Positions 23,816 through 34,713 of a stretch of DNA of 64,000 nucleotides are shown in pieces. This stretch comes from Manihot esculenta (Eukaryota; Streptophyta; Magnoliopsida; Malpighiales; Euphorbiaceae): contig NC_035164.2 of assembly GCF_001659605.2 (NCBI RefSeq), positions 20,430,000-20,493,999 on the forward strand, in the 5' to 3' direction. How positions within the stretch are numbered: position 1 is the stretch's first letter; every line of letters starts with the position of its first letter. Made by a program: the position numbers and the translations under genes. The notes below the pieces were generated by a model. The model did not search any database and was not told the DNA's origin. It saw only the letters and a list, made by a program, of their open reading frames with translations.

Positions 23816-26198
23816 TGTAACGACCCGGAAACCGATACCCCTCTGTAACGGCCCGAACCGCCACCGGCGCTAGGATCCAGATCGGCTTAAGGCCGCCGGG
23901 ACCCGTAGCAAGCCAAACATACATACTATCACCTGGTCAAATCCCACACATGATCAAAAACTTTAACATAAAACCTGTAAAACTGAACATACACCAAGCT
24001 TGATCCGTATGCTACAACATAACTGTGAACATAAACTTTCCCATGCTAGAGCCCTCATCAAATGCTCTAGCTGGGTCAACATTACATACAACAAGCCTGG
24101 TTCTCAACTCAACATAAAAACATTACATAACCATGCATCAACAGGGATTAACCAGTCTATAGGGCCAAGCACACTCTAATCCATAAACATAAACTCTACT
24201 TTCAGTTACATACATTATCTCAAATTACATTACATCAACTTATATTACATGTCCACTTCTAAAACTACTAAACATAAACATAATCTAAGCTATTACAACA
24301 TGCATATCTTAACCTTGACTTTACCCTGCAGCCTCTGAACTCTGACTTAAACCTGCAACACTGGGGTTAGGGGAAAGGGGTGAGCTAAAAAGCCCAGTGA
24401 GTAGAAACAGGAAAAACCATTCATTAATTACATGCTGTCATGAAATGCGTCATAACACAAGTAAATCACATCACTTTGTCCGTCTCGGGGCTCATGCAGA
24501 TAAATATTCCCCACGGAGTGTTTTTAGAGAGTTCCTTTGAATTGCTAGCATCTTTACTCTCAAGGATCGGACATGACCTCAAAAATCCCTCTGTCGGTGC
24601 CCGGCTCCCCCAAAGGAGCTCACACAGGACTTTCACATACATGACAGGGTGCCTAGTCCACAGAGAGCTCACAAGGACTTTCCTATATGTACTTGTCCGG
24701 CTCTCAAAAGACTCACCCAAGACTCAATGACAGATATGGGCTATTGAAGTCGCCTTGGTCCAAACCTACCTCAGCATCAACATGAAATAATGCAATGCAA
24801 CATATTCGTGAACTAGTGCAATCAACCTACTATACATAATCATGATGCATGCTCATGCTCTAGGCATTAGAATTTCTTAAAATAAAACATTAAGTTTAGT
24901 TCTACTCACCTCCTGGCAGACGCTGACTGACTCTGCAACTGCTAGCACTACTGGCCTCCTCGGTCCCTCGGGTCCGATCCTACACAGGTGGACTCGAATG
25001 AGGTGCCAAACACATTCTAACAACTCATAAACATACCCCCTAAAACCCCTCTAAACATCACTAAAACATGCATAGGAAACACCCAAGAAACGGCTGGACA
25101 GGGCACTTTCGGCGGCACCTTCGGCGGCCGAAAGTCCCTTCCAGAGACGAAACTCGGGTAAGTTCGGCGGCAGGTTCGGCGGCCGAAACCCCTGGACAGA
25201 AACGAAAGTCCCTCCTTCGGGGGCACGTTCGGCAGCCTAAAGACTGCCTCCCATGCAGGTTCAGCGGCCGAAACTCCTTTCGGCGGCCGAACCTGGTCCC
25301 CTCTGGACGACAGGTCCGATTCTGCCAAGCCAAAAACCAAACTCAAAACACCCCAAATCCTTACATACTCTCTCCCAAACATGCATACTCACTCCCACAA
25401 GCATAAAGGAGCATAAACTAACATAAACTCCTCAACACAAACATCACATAACATACATTGGGTATAAAACCCACATAAACCTTAAACATGCATTTCTACC
25501 CAAACACATACATCAAATCTCCTTAAAACTTACTTAAAACTCATTAAAACATAAAGAAAAGCAGAGATCTACACTAACCTCTTGGAGATCGAGGGTTGGT
25601 GTAATCCCTAACTCGGAGGTGTGGAGAATCCAAGCTCCAAAAGCTCCAAGGTCCCAAAACTCCTTTTAAGCTTTAAATCTTCAAACACAAGGGTAGAGAT
25701 CATGAAAAACTTGAGAGATGGGTAGAGAAAACACGAAAACGACCAAAGGAAGGCATAAACTCACCTAAGCTCAAGAATGGGGAGAAAACTCTCCCATTTC
25801 CGATCTGAGGGCCCTTTATAGGTGGCCTGGTCAAAGACCTTCGGCAGCCTAACGTGCCCCCTAAACTCATGCATGTTCGGCGGCCGAACTTGACTTTCGG
25901 CGGCCGAACCTTGGCTCGTTCAAACAAGACTTTCGGAGGCCAAAAGCGCTCCCGAAGTCTTTCCATGTTCGGCGGCCGAACTTCACTTTCGGCGGCCGAA
26001 CCTGGCAAACACCTCCTTGGTCTTTTCTTTTCAAAACTCAATTCTCTTTCAATTAAAATCCTTAAAATCATTTGAAAATATTTTAGAAAACACATTTTAC
26101 CCTTCTAGAAGCCTTTGGCATCTTCAAAATTCCAGATTCCAACGGAGATTCCGCCGGAAGGTAGGGATTCCGATGCCGGAATCTAGCCAGGTATTACA
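23816..26198 (-). repeat. 5' LTR of element G (2383 bp)
   Basis: Near-identical partner of 19267-21649. TATA box at 25814-25820. Donor-like sequences have intron first bases at 25764 (AG|GTGAGT), 25578 (AG|GTTAGT) and 24909 (AG|GTGAGT). Palindrome clusters lie at about 25110-25300 and 25865-26000; one palindrome is damaged by a G-to-A change at about 25262 relative to the other LTR. Confidence 0.95.
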
Positions 26199-26203
26199 GA
26201 AAA

Positions 26204-26314
26204 TAGGTAAGTCTTCAATTCCCTGTGGATTCGATCCTTTCACCACTATCTGCAGTTGTAAATTGTTGATAACCAGAAAGGTTATTTTTGACCGGCTTCG
26301 ACAACCGCGAGTCA
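26204..26314 (+). repeat. 5' LTR of element B, second part
   Basis: The end of the B LTR after the G insertion, finishing CAACCGCGAGTCA. It contains the AG|GTAAGT sequence at 26205-26212. Confidence 0.92.
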
Positions 26315-26367
26315 AAAATTGGCGCCGTTGCCGGGGAGTTGATTTAACTTATTTGTTTTTCTTTCAG
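26207..26367 (+). other. Predicted leader intron spanning the primer-binding site (element B)
   Basis: Donor ATAG|GTAAGT at 26207 in the LTR end, and acceptor TTTGTTTTTCTTTCAG ending at 26367, just after the primer-binding site. The gap is 161 nt, with a TTTAAC branch-like sequence at 26342-26347. Splicing would remove the LTR end and the primer-binding site and place the 26443 ATG downstream of the junction. Donors are conserved in the solo LTR, the C 3' LTR and the LTR at 38950; the acceptor is conserved in C. Inferred only. Confidence 0.45.
26320..26337 (+). other. Primer-binding site of element B (Asp-tRNA type)
   Basis: TGGCGCCGTTGCCGGGGA, 5 nt after the LTR. This is the primer-binding site usual for Athila and Tat elements. 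Confidence 0.9.
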
Positions 26368-26442
26368 GACCAAATTAAAAAAAAAAAAAGGGTAGCACCA
26401 CCGAATCTGCCTCTGAAAAAGTCACCATCGCAGATCTGAATC

Positions 26443-27246
26443 ATGGCTGAGGTAAGTACATTAGTTCGTTGTTATCAATTTTCTAAACTAATCTCTACTG
26501 CGAGAAGTTTTGTTATAGGCCAAGCTGAACAAGCCCAACAAGTATATGCATGTGAAGGATTCTATGGACAGCCAGGATATAATCCCTACCTTGACACTTA
26601 CAATCCATGTTGGGAAGACCATCCAAATTATGGCTATGAAAAGGCTAATTACTACCAAAACTACCAAGTCCAAGCAATACCTCAAAGTTTCAATACTAAT
26701 CTTTATGAGGCATTAAAGACTTTGCAACGTGTCCAGCAGGAAGTGGATCAAATGGCCCACTCATGTACAACAATCATATTAAGAAGAAAGGAAGAGCTTC
26801 AAGATGTATGGGATGATGATGAAAGTTCACAAGTGCAAGAACAAACTACTGATAGTTTGTTGAGTCAAACTGATCAAACAGAACCTATTGTTGATTTAGA
26901 TATCATTGATTGTATGAGCCAAGAAAATTTTTATGTAAATCAAGATGATAGACTAAACAATGATTCTTGCAGGAATGCTAGCCAAAAAGATGAAGAAAGC
27001 CAAAAAGAGCCAAACTGCATCCAACAGATGGACTGCAGTCTTACACAAAAAGGCCTGGATCGCAGATGGGCCAAACACAGATGGGCCTTGCGCAGATGGG
27101 CCAAACACAGATGGGCCAAACGCAGATGGGCCTTGCACAAAAAGAGAAGCTCGATTCTCCTTCAGCCATTCCCTCATCGCAGACTGAAACCATCTTCAGC
27201 GCACCTCTTCAGTCTCCAACGCATATCAGTCTTCCATTTCAGGTAA
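26443..27246 (+). pseudogene. Truncated gag frame of non-autonomous element B
   Basis: 267 codons from MAEVST. It corresponds to the C-terminal third of Athila gag: the variable Gln-rich spacer and the Tyr/Asn-rich segment after the zinc knuckle (YNPYLDTYNP; ANYYQNYQVQ), followed by an acidic stretch (DDDESSQVQEQ; DLDIIDCMSQENF) resembling the region after protease in D. The gag matrix/capsid part and the knuckle cysteines are missing. The last quarter is built on a 15-bp tandem repeat and leaves the ancestral frame. C has the same start and order, so the deletion predates both. It may still be translated, but no function can be assigned. Confidence 0.6.
27061..27135 (+). repeat. 15-bp tandem repeat, five copies
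   Basis: Five perfect-length units alternating CGCAGATGGGCCAAA and CACAGATGGGCCTTG types. Because the unit is five codons long, all frames stay open and encode short periodic peptides. It is absent at the matching place in C. Confidence 0.95.
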
Positions 27247-27650
27247 GTCATGCACAGAAGGAGCAATCTGAAACCAATTCAGCCATGGATCCAATGCAAA
27301 CAGCCCATGCTCACAAGGAACAAATAGTAATCCAAGCACCTAAACCAAAGGAGCATGCAGATCAATGCCTTCCCAAACCTCCAGATAAGGTAGAGTTTGT
27401 TTTGCCTGAATTCAGTACTAAATTGCAGCTACACATGGAGAAAAATGAATTGGAGTTTAAAGTGCTTCCCAATCATCTAAAAAATGCAAACATAAGGGCT
27501 AGAGGCACACCTCATCTGAAAGAGGAGAAGCTAATCATGTTGCTCCATGAGTACATGGAAAAAATAGGATGGGCTATGACCAAATCAAAAGGAGTGCTAC
27601 ACTTTTTGCTCAATGCAGTTGGGACTCTCTTCCCTTCCCAAATTACTTGA
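27136..27650 (+). pseudogene. Pre-reverse-transcriptase segment of element B
   Basis: Frame 27066-27650 continues the coding homology after the tandem repeat in a different frame from 26443-27246. FKVLPNHLKNAN, KEEKLIMLLHEYMEKIGWAM matches the stretch that precedes reverse transcriptase in Athila pol (the LPSHLKYA and EHKxAIGWT region). The frame then ends at 27650 without any reverse transcriptase. B thus joins gag tail to pre-RT, with the catalytic core removed. Confidence 0.6.
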
Positions 27651-28665
27651 GCCTTGATCAAGTGGATCGCACCATGCACACCACACCCAGGGGAGTACTT
27701 AGTTTGTTTTGCATTTTAATATTTCCTATACATTGAGGGCAATGCATGATTTAGGTGTGGGGGTGCACATTTCTGAATTTTTACTTTTTGAGTTTATTTT
27801 TGCTTTGATTTTTAGTTTGCTTGCATTAGTTGAAATTTTTCATTTTTTTTGCTTTCAATAACACACACAGATAGCCACGGTTTTTTTATTTTGTTTCCCT
27901 TTTTTTGAGATGCTTTACTCATCATATAGACTATGTTGGATGAGTTTTCTTTCCATAGCCCCATTGATGAGATAACTCTTTAAACTTATGTTGAATCAAT
28001 TGCAGTGAGTTGTATTCATGTTTGAGAATTGCCTTTTGAATTGAATCTTGGAGCTTTCCATGGTGAAAAATATATTGATGACCCTCAATTGAGAGAATAA
28101 ATTGAAAATTGTGTGAATGAACTTAATGTGACTTTATTTAGCAATTGGTGTTGATTTGCCCAAATTATTGAGAGAAAGAAAATTCAGCAAAGGCAAAGAC
28201 CTCAAAAGCACAAATCAAAAACTGTTCCAATGGTCAAAAGACTAAGAACAGAGCTAGTAGCCACTTGGAAAGGTGACCAACTGAGTAACTGGGGGTGGGT
28301 ATCACAAATATGTACCTTCACGTCAAAAGGTTGGTGACTTCTTCAAGCAAGATCTAAAGTGCAAAAAGCCTGAATAAAGTACTTCAAGGTAAGGGCAAGT
28401 CATTCTGAAAGCTAGAAAAAGTCTTATCTGAACAAAATGTGCATGTATGGTCTCTCTTGAGGAAAACAAATCCTAGCCATGGTAAGTAAAGGGAAACAAG
28501 GAAAGAAGGTGAGTAATCTTCATGCATATATTCTTCACTGCAATGATTCAAAATAGGTGTCTAGAGTAAGAGCTTAAGTGGAAATAAGGATCAAGTAGCA
28601 AAGAAAGCTTATTTGACTATGTTTATTTGCTTGAGGACAAGCAAAAAGCTAGGTGTGGGAGTATT
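27651..28665 (+). other. 3' untranslated region of element B with two polypurine-tract modules
   Basis: Module 1 at 27731-27766 (CATTGAGGGCAATG...AGGTGTGGGGGTGC). Module 2 at 28631-28665 (TTGAGGACAAGC...AGGTGTGGGAGTATT), directly before the LTR, is the expected polypurine tract. The 860 bp between shows no coding potential. Confidence 0.8.
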
Positions 28666-30589
28666 TGATAGAGCATATTTTAGTCCATTTTATCATTATG
28701 TTCTTGATGTTTATTTACATCTTTTCTGCTTAATTTTGTGGTTTTAATTATGTTTTGCAGATATTAGTTGTGAAGAGACAATCTGGAGAAAATGCTCTTA
28801 AAACTGCCAAAAAGTGCCAAATATGAAAAGTGCCAAAAAAGGAAAGTTTCCAGAAAAGGAAAGTTTTCAAATGAGGAAAGTGCAGAAGTAAAAGCAAACA
28901 AGGAAAGCTCAGTCAGAAGATTATTTGAAATTCAAATCGCAGATCTTTCTTTCCTTGTTCAAAGATGTGCATACACTGCAGCAGTCATATCTTCCTATTT
29001 AGGCAGCAAGATCTCAAAGAGATGCTCTTCCTCTTCTGCGTTCAAACATTCGAATTTCAAAAGAGGCTCCACCTAAAAAGGAATTTACGTACAATATATC
29101 TTCCCCTTTGAAGATCAAAATTCGTGCATCCTTCCTATTCAGAAACAATCTGTGCACTTTCCTCCTCTGAGAGCCATCTGCGCGCCACCTTCCTTTTCTG
29201 CAACAACTTGGGCAGCAAGTTGCACATGGGCAGCATCTTGGGCAGCCTCTACACTAATTAGGAAGTAAGGTCAGCATCTAAACTTATTTAGGAAGCACAA
29301 TCTGCGCCTCTTTCCCTTTCTGAGACCAAACCGCGCGCACCAACTTCCTTCCGCAAAGCATTTGTGCGCAGCCTTCCTTCTGAAGCCGAAAAACACGATT
29401 CTTTCCTTTTTAGACATAACATGGACAGAAAATACCTCTTGGGCAGTAAGTATGACCTTGGGCAACACTTTTCAACTATAAAAAGCCACATAAGGAGCCT
29501 CTACATGTCTTTTACACTCCCATTGGGAGACACCTGCGGGATTCACATCTCTTCTTCTACCTTTCTTCTTTTCTTTTATTTTTATTTTTATTTCAGCATG
29601 AGAGGCTGAAACCTTTTATTCTAGTTGAAGATTAGGTGATACTTTGGTTGTTTTATGGATTGGGAGACTTGATTAAACATTGTTTAACTTTTGGTTGTTC
29701 AAAATTTATGCAATTTCATGCTTGATTTCAATATTGCTTTGTTGTTTAGATCTACATTGATTCTTGATTGCAAAGTAATAATATGTTAGTTTGGATGATT
29801 TAAGTCCGTAATTGCTTAGATTATTCTTACATAAGAACACTTGGGATAAAACCCAAGGAAATTGTATGATCTAGCGTTATCTCCATACGTTTGGGTAGCT
29901 AGGATTGGATCTCTCTATTTCTTAATGCAATTGACAATTGTTTTGATGCCTAAGGTCCAAGGACGTTCCTTGGCAATTTGTTAATTAGTAATTAATTAGA
30001 GGACGTTCCCTAATTGGTTTAATCATAAGGAGAGATAATGGTGGTGAGAAGCGTCTTCCATCTCCATAACTAATCTATTGAATCAACCCAAAGGAAACTA
30101 AGTGTCAATGATCAATCCCAACAACTAAAGTGGATCCAATTCTTCAACTAGATCTTTCTTATTATTTATTTCTCTTTATTTTTATTATTTGCCTTATTTT
30201 TATTGCTTTCAGTTTTAGATTAATTAAATCAATCTCAAAACCCCCCCATTTTACTTACAGTTTAGTTGGTTTCAGTTTTATCTCGTTTTAGTTTATTTTG
30301 CTTTCCATTTATTTCTCTTTCAGTTTTATCTCATTTCAGTTTTATCTCGTTTCAGTTTTATCTTATTTCAGTTTTATCTCGTTTCAGTTTATCTCGTTTC
30401 AGTTTATCTCGTTTTCAGTTTTCTTCTTTTGCAGTTTATTTTTGTTTCAGTTTATTTTATTGGTCTTGATAAGGAAAATAGGTAAGTCTTCAATTCCTTG
30501 TGGATTCGATCCTTTCACCACTATCTGCAGTTGTAAATTGTTGATAACCAGAAAGGTTATTTTTGACCGGCTTCGACAACCGCGAATCA
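28666..30589 (+). repeat. 3' LTR of element B (1924 bp)
   Basis: Begins TGATAGAGC and ends CGCGAATCA. It is 47 bp longer than the 5' copy, mainly because of extra TTTCAGTTTTATCTCG units at about 30259-30415. The donor-like AG|GTAAGT is at 30480-30487. Confidence 0.93.
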
Positions 30590-30594
30590 ACTGG

Positions 30595-31170
30595 TTTGTT
30601 TGGACAAACAGTATTTTGGTTGTTTCTCTTCGGCAGCTTATTCTTGTACTTGTGAACTCTCATCATTTGTCTCATCATTTTGAAACTCCTCCTCTCTTCT
30701 TAACATGTTTGCATTTAATTAGGTGGTCATTTGATCTATCTACTGTTGGAGGCTTTGTACAGAAACTACCAATGTCTATATCATCTTCTTAAGGTGCTGG
30801 TTGGAACTTGGAGGTGCTGGTTGGGCTTGATTTATTTGATAGTCCTGGTAGTTGTTAGCCCCTGCATAACTGAAGTCTGGATACTCTCTCCAACCTGGAT
30901 TGTATGTGCTATAGTATGGATCATGTCTTGGTTGTTCATAGAATCCTCCAAATGTATGTACTGATTGGTCATTGAATCTTCCAAATGCATGCACTGGTTG
31001 GTCATACTCATAAAGTGTAGGACATTGATCAGTTGGGTGTCCCACATATGCACAGATCCTACATGGCCTTGGTGGCTGAAATTGTTGAGCTCGACCTATG
31101 ACTCAACTTCTCACAATAGAGGTTAGTTCAGAGATTTGAAAAGAAAGATTAGATGTACTTACCTCTGCCA
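30595..31170 (-). pseudogene. Truncated gag of element C
   Basis: Reads MAEVSTSNLSFQISELTS, a stop, then an intact zinc knuckle CRICAYVGHPTDQC (CX2CX4HX4C), then the Tyr/Asn-rich segment YYSTYNPGWREYPDFSYAGAN. This is the gag C-terminus; the capsid part is missing, exactly as in B. Upstream (31175-31399) is a short leader frame ending in PSQI then stop, also present in B. B interrupts the frame at 30594. Confidence 0.7.
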
Positions 31171-31400
31171 TGACTCAGATCTGCGATGGCATGCTCTGGT
31201 GAAAGGATGGACAATCCGAATAGTGAAGAGAAGGTTGGATTTGCAACGGAAATGTTTCAGAAGAGTGATCTGCGGCTTGATAGTGCAATAGAGAGGCTTC
31301 AAAGATGGGATATGTGATATGGTGCTCTTCAGATGCAGATGGTGCGGCGATTTGCTCCTGATTTGGTCCTAAAAGAAAAAAATAGATTAGTTGAATCAAT

Positions 31401-31418
31401 TCCCCGGCAACGGTGCTA
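31401..31418 (-). other. Primer-binding site of element C, slightly decayed
   Basis: TAGCACCGTTGCCGGGGA in element sense: two transitions from the Asp-tRNA type site seen in B. A pyrimidine-rich CTTTTAG acceptor-like sequence follows at 31369-31380, with a CAACTAATC branch-like sequence before it. Confidence 0.82.
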
Positions 31419-31423
31419 ATTTT

Positions 31424-33019
31424 TGACTCGCGGTTGTCGAAGGCGATAAAAAATAACCTTTTCGGTTATGAACAATATTACTACTGCAGATAGTGGTAAA
31501 GGATCGAATCCACAGAGAATTGAAAACTTAGCTGTCTTTCTCAACAACACCAAGAGACTTAACTGAAAGCACAACTGAAAGCAAAATAAATTGAAACGAG
31601 ATAAAGCTGAAAGCAAACAGACTGAAAGTAAAATAGGGGGTTTTGAGATTGATTTAATTGATCTAATTCTGAAAGCAGTAAAAGTAAGCGAATAATAAAA
31701 ATAAAGGGAATTCAATAATGAAAAAAAAACTCTAGTTAAAGAATCGGATTCACTTCAATTGTTAGGATTGATCATTGACACTATGTTTTTTTGGTTGTTT
31801 CAATAGATTAGTTATAGGGATGGAAGACGCTTCTCACCACCATGTCTCTCCTTAAGATTAAACCAATTAGGGAATGTACTCTAATTAATTACTAATCAAT
31901 AAGTTGCCAAGGAACGTCCTTGGGCCTTAGGCATCAAAACAACTGTTAATTGCATGAAGAGATAGAGAGATCCAATCCTAGCTACCCAAACATATGGTGA
32001 TATTGCTAGATTATGCAACTTCCTTACTTTTTACACCAGGTGTTCTTGTGTTTGAACAATCCAAGCAATTACGGACTCAAAATTATTCAAACTAACAATA
32101 TATTACCTTGCAATCAAGAATCAATTGGCCACATTGATCAAAATAACAAAGCAAAAATGGAATCAAGCATGAAATTGCATAAATATTGAATAAACCAAAG
32201 ATAACAATGTATGTTCAGATCTCACAATCCATAAAACAACCAAAGTTTCACCTAATCTTCAACTAGAATAAAAGGTTTCAGCCACTCATGACTGAAACAA
32301 AACCAAAAATAAAGAAAGGAAGAAGAAGAGATGTGGTCACTTGAAATCACGTAGGTGTGTCCAAGGGAGAGTAAAAAAACCATGGGGAGGCTCCTTATGT
32401 GTCTTTTTATAGTTGAAAGTGTTGCCCTAGGTCCTTACTTGCTGCCCAAGTTGTGTCTGAAAAGGAAAGAATCACGTTGCAAGGTCTTCAGAAGGAAGGA
32501 AGCGCGCGGATGGCTCTTCAGAAGGAAGGTGGCGCGCGGATGGGTTGTGCAAAGGGAAAGATATGCTGTCCAATCTTTCCTTTTTAGGTGGAGCCTTCAT
32601 TTGAATTTCAAATCTTGAATGCTGAATGCAAGAGTGGCAAATGCGTCTTCTTGAAATCCTGCTGCCTAAATAGAAAGATCTGACTGTTGAGGTGTCTGCA
32701 CGTCTTTAAACAAGGAAAGAAAGATCTGCAATTTGAATTTGAAATAATCTTCTGATTGCGCTTTCCTTATCTGTTTTTGCTTCTGCACTTTCCTTATTTG
32801 AAAACTTTCCTTTTCTGAAAACTTTTCTTATTTGAAAACTTTCCTTATTTGGCACTTTCCATATTTGACACTTTTTGGCAGTTTTAAGAGCATTTTCACC
32901 AGATTATCTCTTTACACCTAATATCTGCAAAACATGATTAAAACCACAAAATTAGGCAGAAGTGGTGTAAATAAACATCAATAACAACATGATAAAATGG
33001 ACTAAAATATGCTCTATCA
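31424..33019 (-). repeat. 5' LTR of element C (1596 bp)
   Basis: TGACTCGCG to GCTCTATCA, partner of 14178-15813. The donor motif reads AG|CTAAGT here (near 31530), so it is broken in this copy. Confidence 0.92.
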
Positions 33020-33024
33020 ATGGG

Positions 33025-34417
33025 GCAGGTCTTCATTTCTGAAGGTATTCTGCTGAGGTGATCAGCTATAAGGTTCTCCTTTCCCTTCTTGTCACGAATT
33101 TCCAGATCAAATTTCTATAACAGCAGTATCCATCATACCAGCCTTGGTTTTGACTCCTTTTTCTTGACCAAATACCTCAATGCAGCATTATTTGAATAGA
33201 CAATCACCTTTGTCCCAAGTAGATAGGACTGAAATTTCTCCAATGCAAACACTACGACCAGTAGCTCTTTTTCTGTTATGGAGTAATTACATTATGCTGC
33301 ATTTAAGGTGTGTGATGCATAGTGAATGACATGAGGAGAGTTACCTATGCGCTGTCCCAATACTACACCTATAGCAAAGTTGATGGTGTCACACATAATC
33401 TCAAATGGAAGGGTCTAGTCGGGAGGCTGGATGAATGGGCAGTGACCAGCAGTGATTTGATCAAATCAAAGGCTGTTCTGCAGCTTTCATCAAAGTCAAA
33501 TTGCACGTCCTGTTGAAGCAGTCTGCACAAAGGCTGAGTTATCTTAGAAAAATCTTTGATGAACCTCTGTAGAAACCAGCATGGCCAAGGAATGAGCGAA
33601 TTTCCCGAATGCTGGTTGGATAGGGCAGGCTCTTGATGGTGTCCACTTTGGCTTTATCTACCTCTATCCCTTTTGCTGAAACAATGTGGCCTAGGATTAG
33701 ACCGTGGTCGACCATGAAGTGACACTTCTCGTAGTTCAAGACCAGATTTGTCTCCAAACATCTTTGAAGTATCTTCTCCAAGTTGGCTAGGCATTCATGG
33801 AAAGAGTTGCCATATACCGTGAAATCGTCCATGAAGACTTCAATAATTTTCTCCACATAGTCAGAAAAAATACTCATCATGTACCATTGAAAAGTGGTTG
33901 GTGCATTGCAAAGGCCGAAGGGCATCCTCCTAAATGCAAAAGTGCCAAATGGACAGGTGAAAGTGGTCTTTTCTTGATCTTCAGGTGCAACAGGGATTTG
34001 ATAAAATCCCGAATATCCATCTAGACAGCAGTAGTGGCTTTTTCCTGCAAGTCTCTTAAGCATTTGGTCCATGAAGGGCAAGGGAAAGTGGTCCTTCCTA
34101 GAGGATGCATTGAGCTTTCTATAATCCATGCACACTCTCCACCCATTTTGCACACGAGTGGGTACAAGCTCTCCTTCAGAATTGGGGACAATAGTAATCC
34201 CAGTCTTCTTTGGTACTACATGGATAGGACTCACCCATTTGCTGTCAGAGATGGGGTAGATGACCCTAGTGTCTAAGAGCTTCACTATTTCTTTCTTCAA
34301 AACCTCCATCATTGGGGGGTTCAGCCTTCTTTGAGCCTCATGGACAGGTTTGCACTCCTCTTCCATGAGTATTCGATGCATGCATGTTGATGGTGAGATG
34401 CCCTTTATGTCTTCCAA
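33025..34417 (-). pseudogene. Reverse transcriptase and RNase H of element D
   Basis: Reverse transcriptase 33539-34417 (292 codons) is well kept: HRILMEEECKPVHEAQRRL, WVSPIHVVPKK, WRVCMDYRKLN, FPLPFMDQML, the FMDD catalytic motif (VFMDDFTVYG) and GHIVSAKGIEVDKAK. This is a textbook Athila-type sequence. At about 33572 the frame slips after HAGFYR (the expected RRFIKDFSKI is read one base off), ending at 33539. RNase H continues to 33025 with several stops. The DNA copy would be made here from the tRNA primer. C cuts the gene at 33019. Confidence 0.9.
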
Positions 34418-34713
34418 GGTCTACCCTATGACTTGTGCTTTCTCAACACTTCTAGGAGGCTTTCTTCTTCTTGTTGGCTCAATTGATTGGACACTATGAC
34501 TGGTAGTATTTTTCCAGTCCCCAAGTAGGCGTATTTGAGGTGCCTTGGTAGAGGTTTCAGATCTGGTGCAGTTGCTGTCTGATCTGGTGCTTACTGTTTG
34601 TTCACTAATTTGGGCAGATTGTCTAATGCTTTTTTTGGTGATCTGGTCAAATCACCCTTAGTCACGTTTGTCTGTCCTAGTGATATAGGCAAGTCAGGAT
34701 CTGCCTGTTTTGT
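34418..34713 (-). other. Degenerate linker between protease and reverse transcriptase of element D
   Basis: Same strand and same homology group (AIGWT-like region expected), but broken by stops. It contains TGATCTGGTCAAATCA and related copies of the dispersed palindrome (34637-34657). Confidence 0.45.

Larger units (their letters stand above)
19267..26198 (-). mobile_element. Element G: recently inserted non-autonomous chromovirus derivative
   Basis: LTRs 19267-21649 and 23816-26198, both exactly 2383 bp, in target duplication GAAAA (19262-19266 and 26199-26203). By eye the LTRs differ at about five sites, all transitions (for example 19451 T/C region, 20709 G/A region, and GAGCTC/AAGCTC near 21218), near 0.2%. 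The internal region is only 2166 bp: primer-binding site, a gag frame without capsid, scrambled protease and reverse-transcriptase remnants, and a polypurine tract. It must have been moved by proteins of another element. Confidence 0.95.
17501..30589 (+). mobile_element. Element B: non-autonomous Athila derivative nested in C and hosting G
   Basis: 5' LTR 17501-19266 plus 26204-26314 (split by G), internal region 26315-28665, 3' LTR 28666-30589. Target duplication ACTGG is at 17496-17500 and 30590-30594. Internal DNA is only 2.35 kb, with no protease, reverse transcriptase or integrase. The LTRs differ by roughly 1-2% plus small indels in a short tandem repeat, so the insertion is moderately young. 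Confidence 0.94.
14178..33019 (-). mobile_element. Element C: non-autonomous Athila derivative, host of element B
   Basis: LTRs 14178-15813 (3') and 31424-33019 (5') with matching ends, and target duplication ATGGG on both sides. The internal region, once B is removed, is 15814-17500 plus 30595-31423, only about 2.5 kb. It has a primer-binding site, a gag C-terminal part and a pre-reverse-transcriptase piece, but no protease, reverse transcriptase or integrase. B uses the same architecture, so this is a family of deleted elements that needs proteins from elsewhere. Confidence 0.92.

Noticed and set aside
26443..27650. A host gene captured by element B
   Set aside because: All recognisable parts match Athila gag and pre-RT sequence in C and D; no host-like domain is seen.
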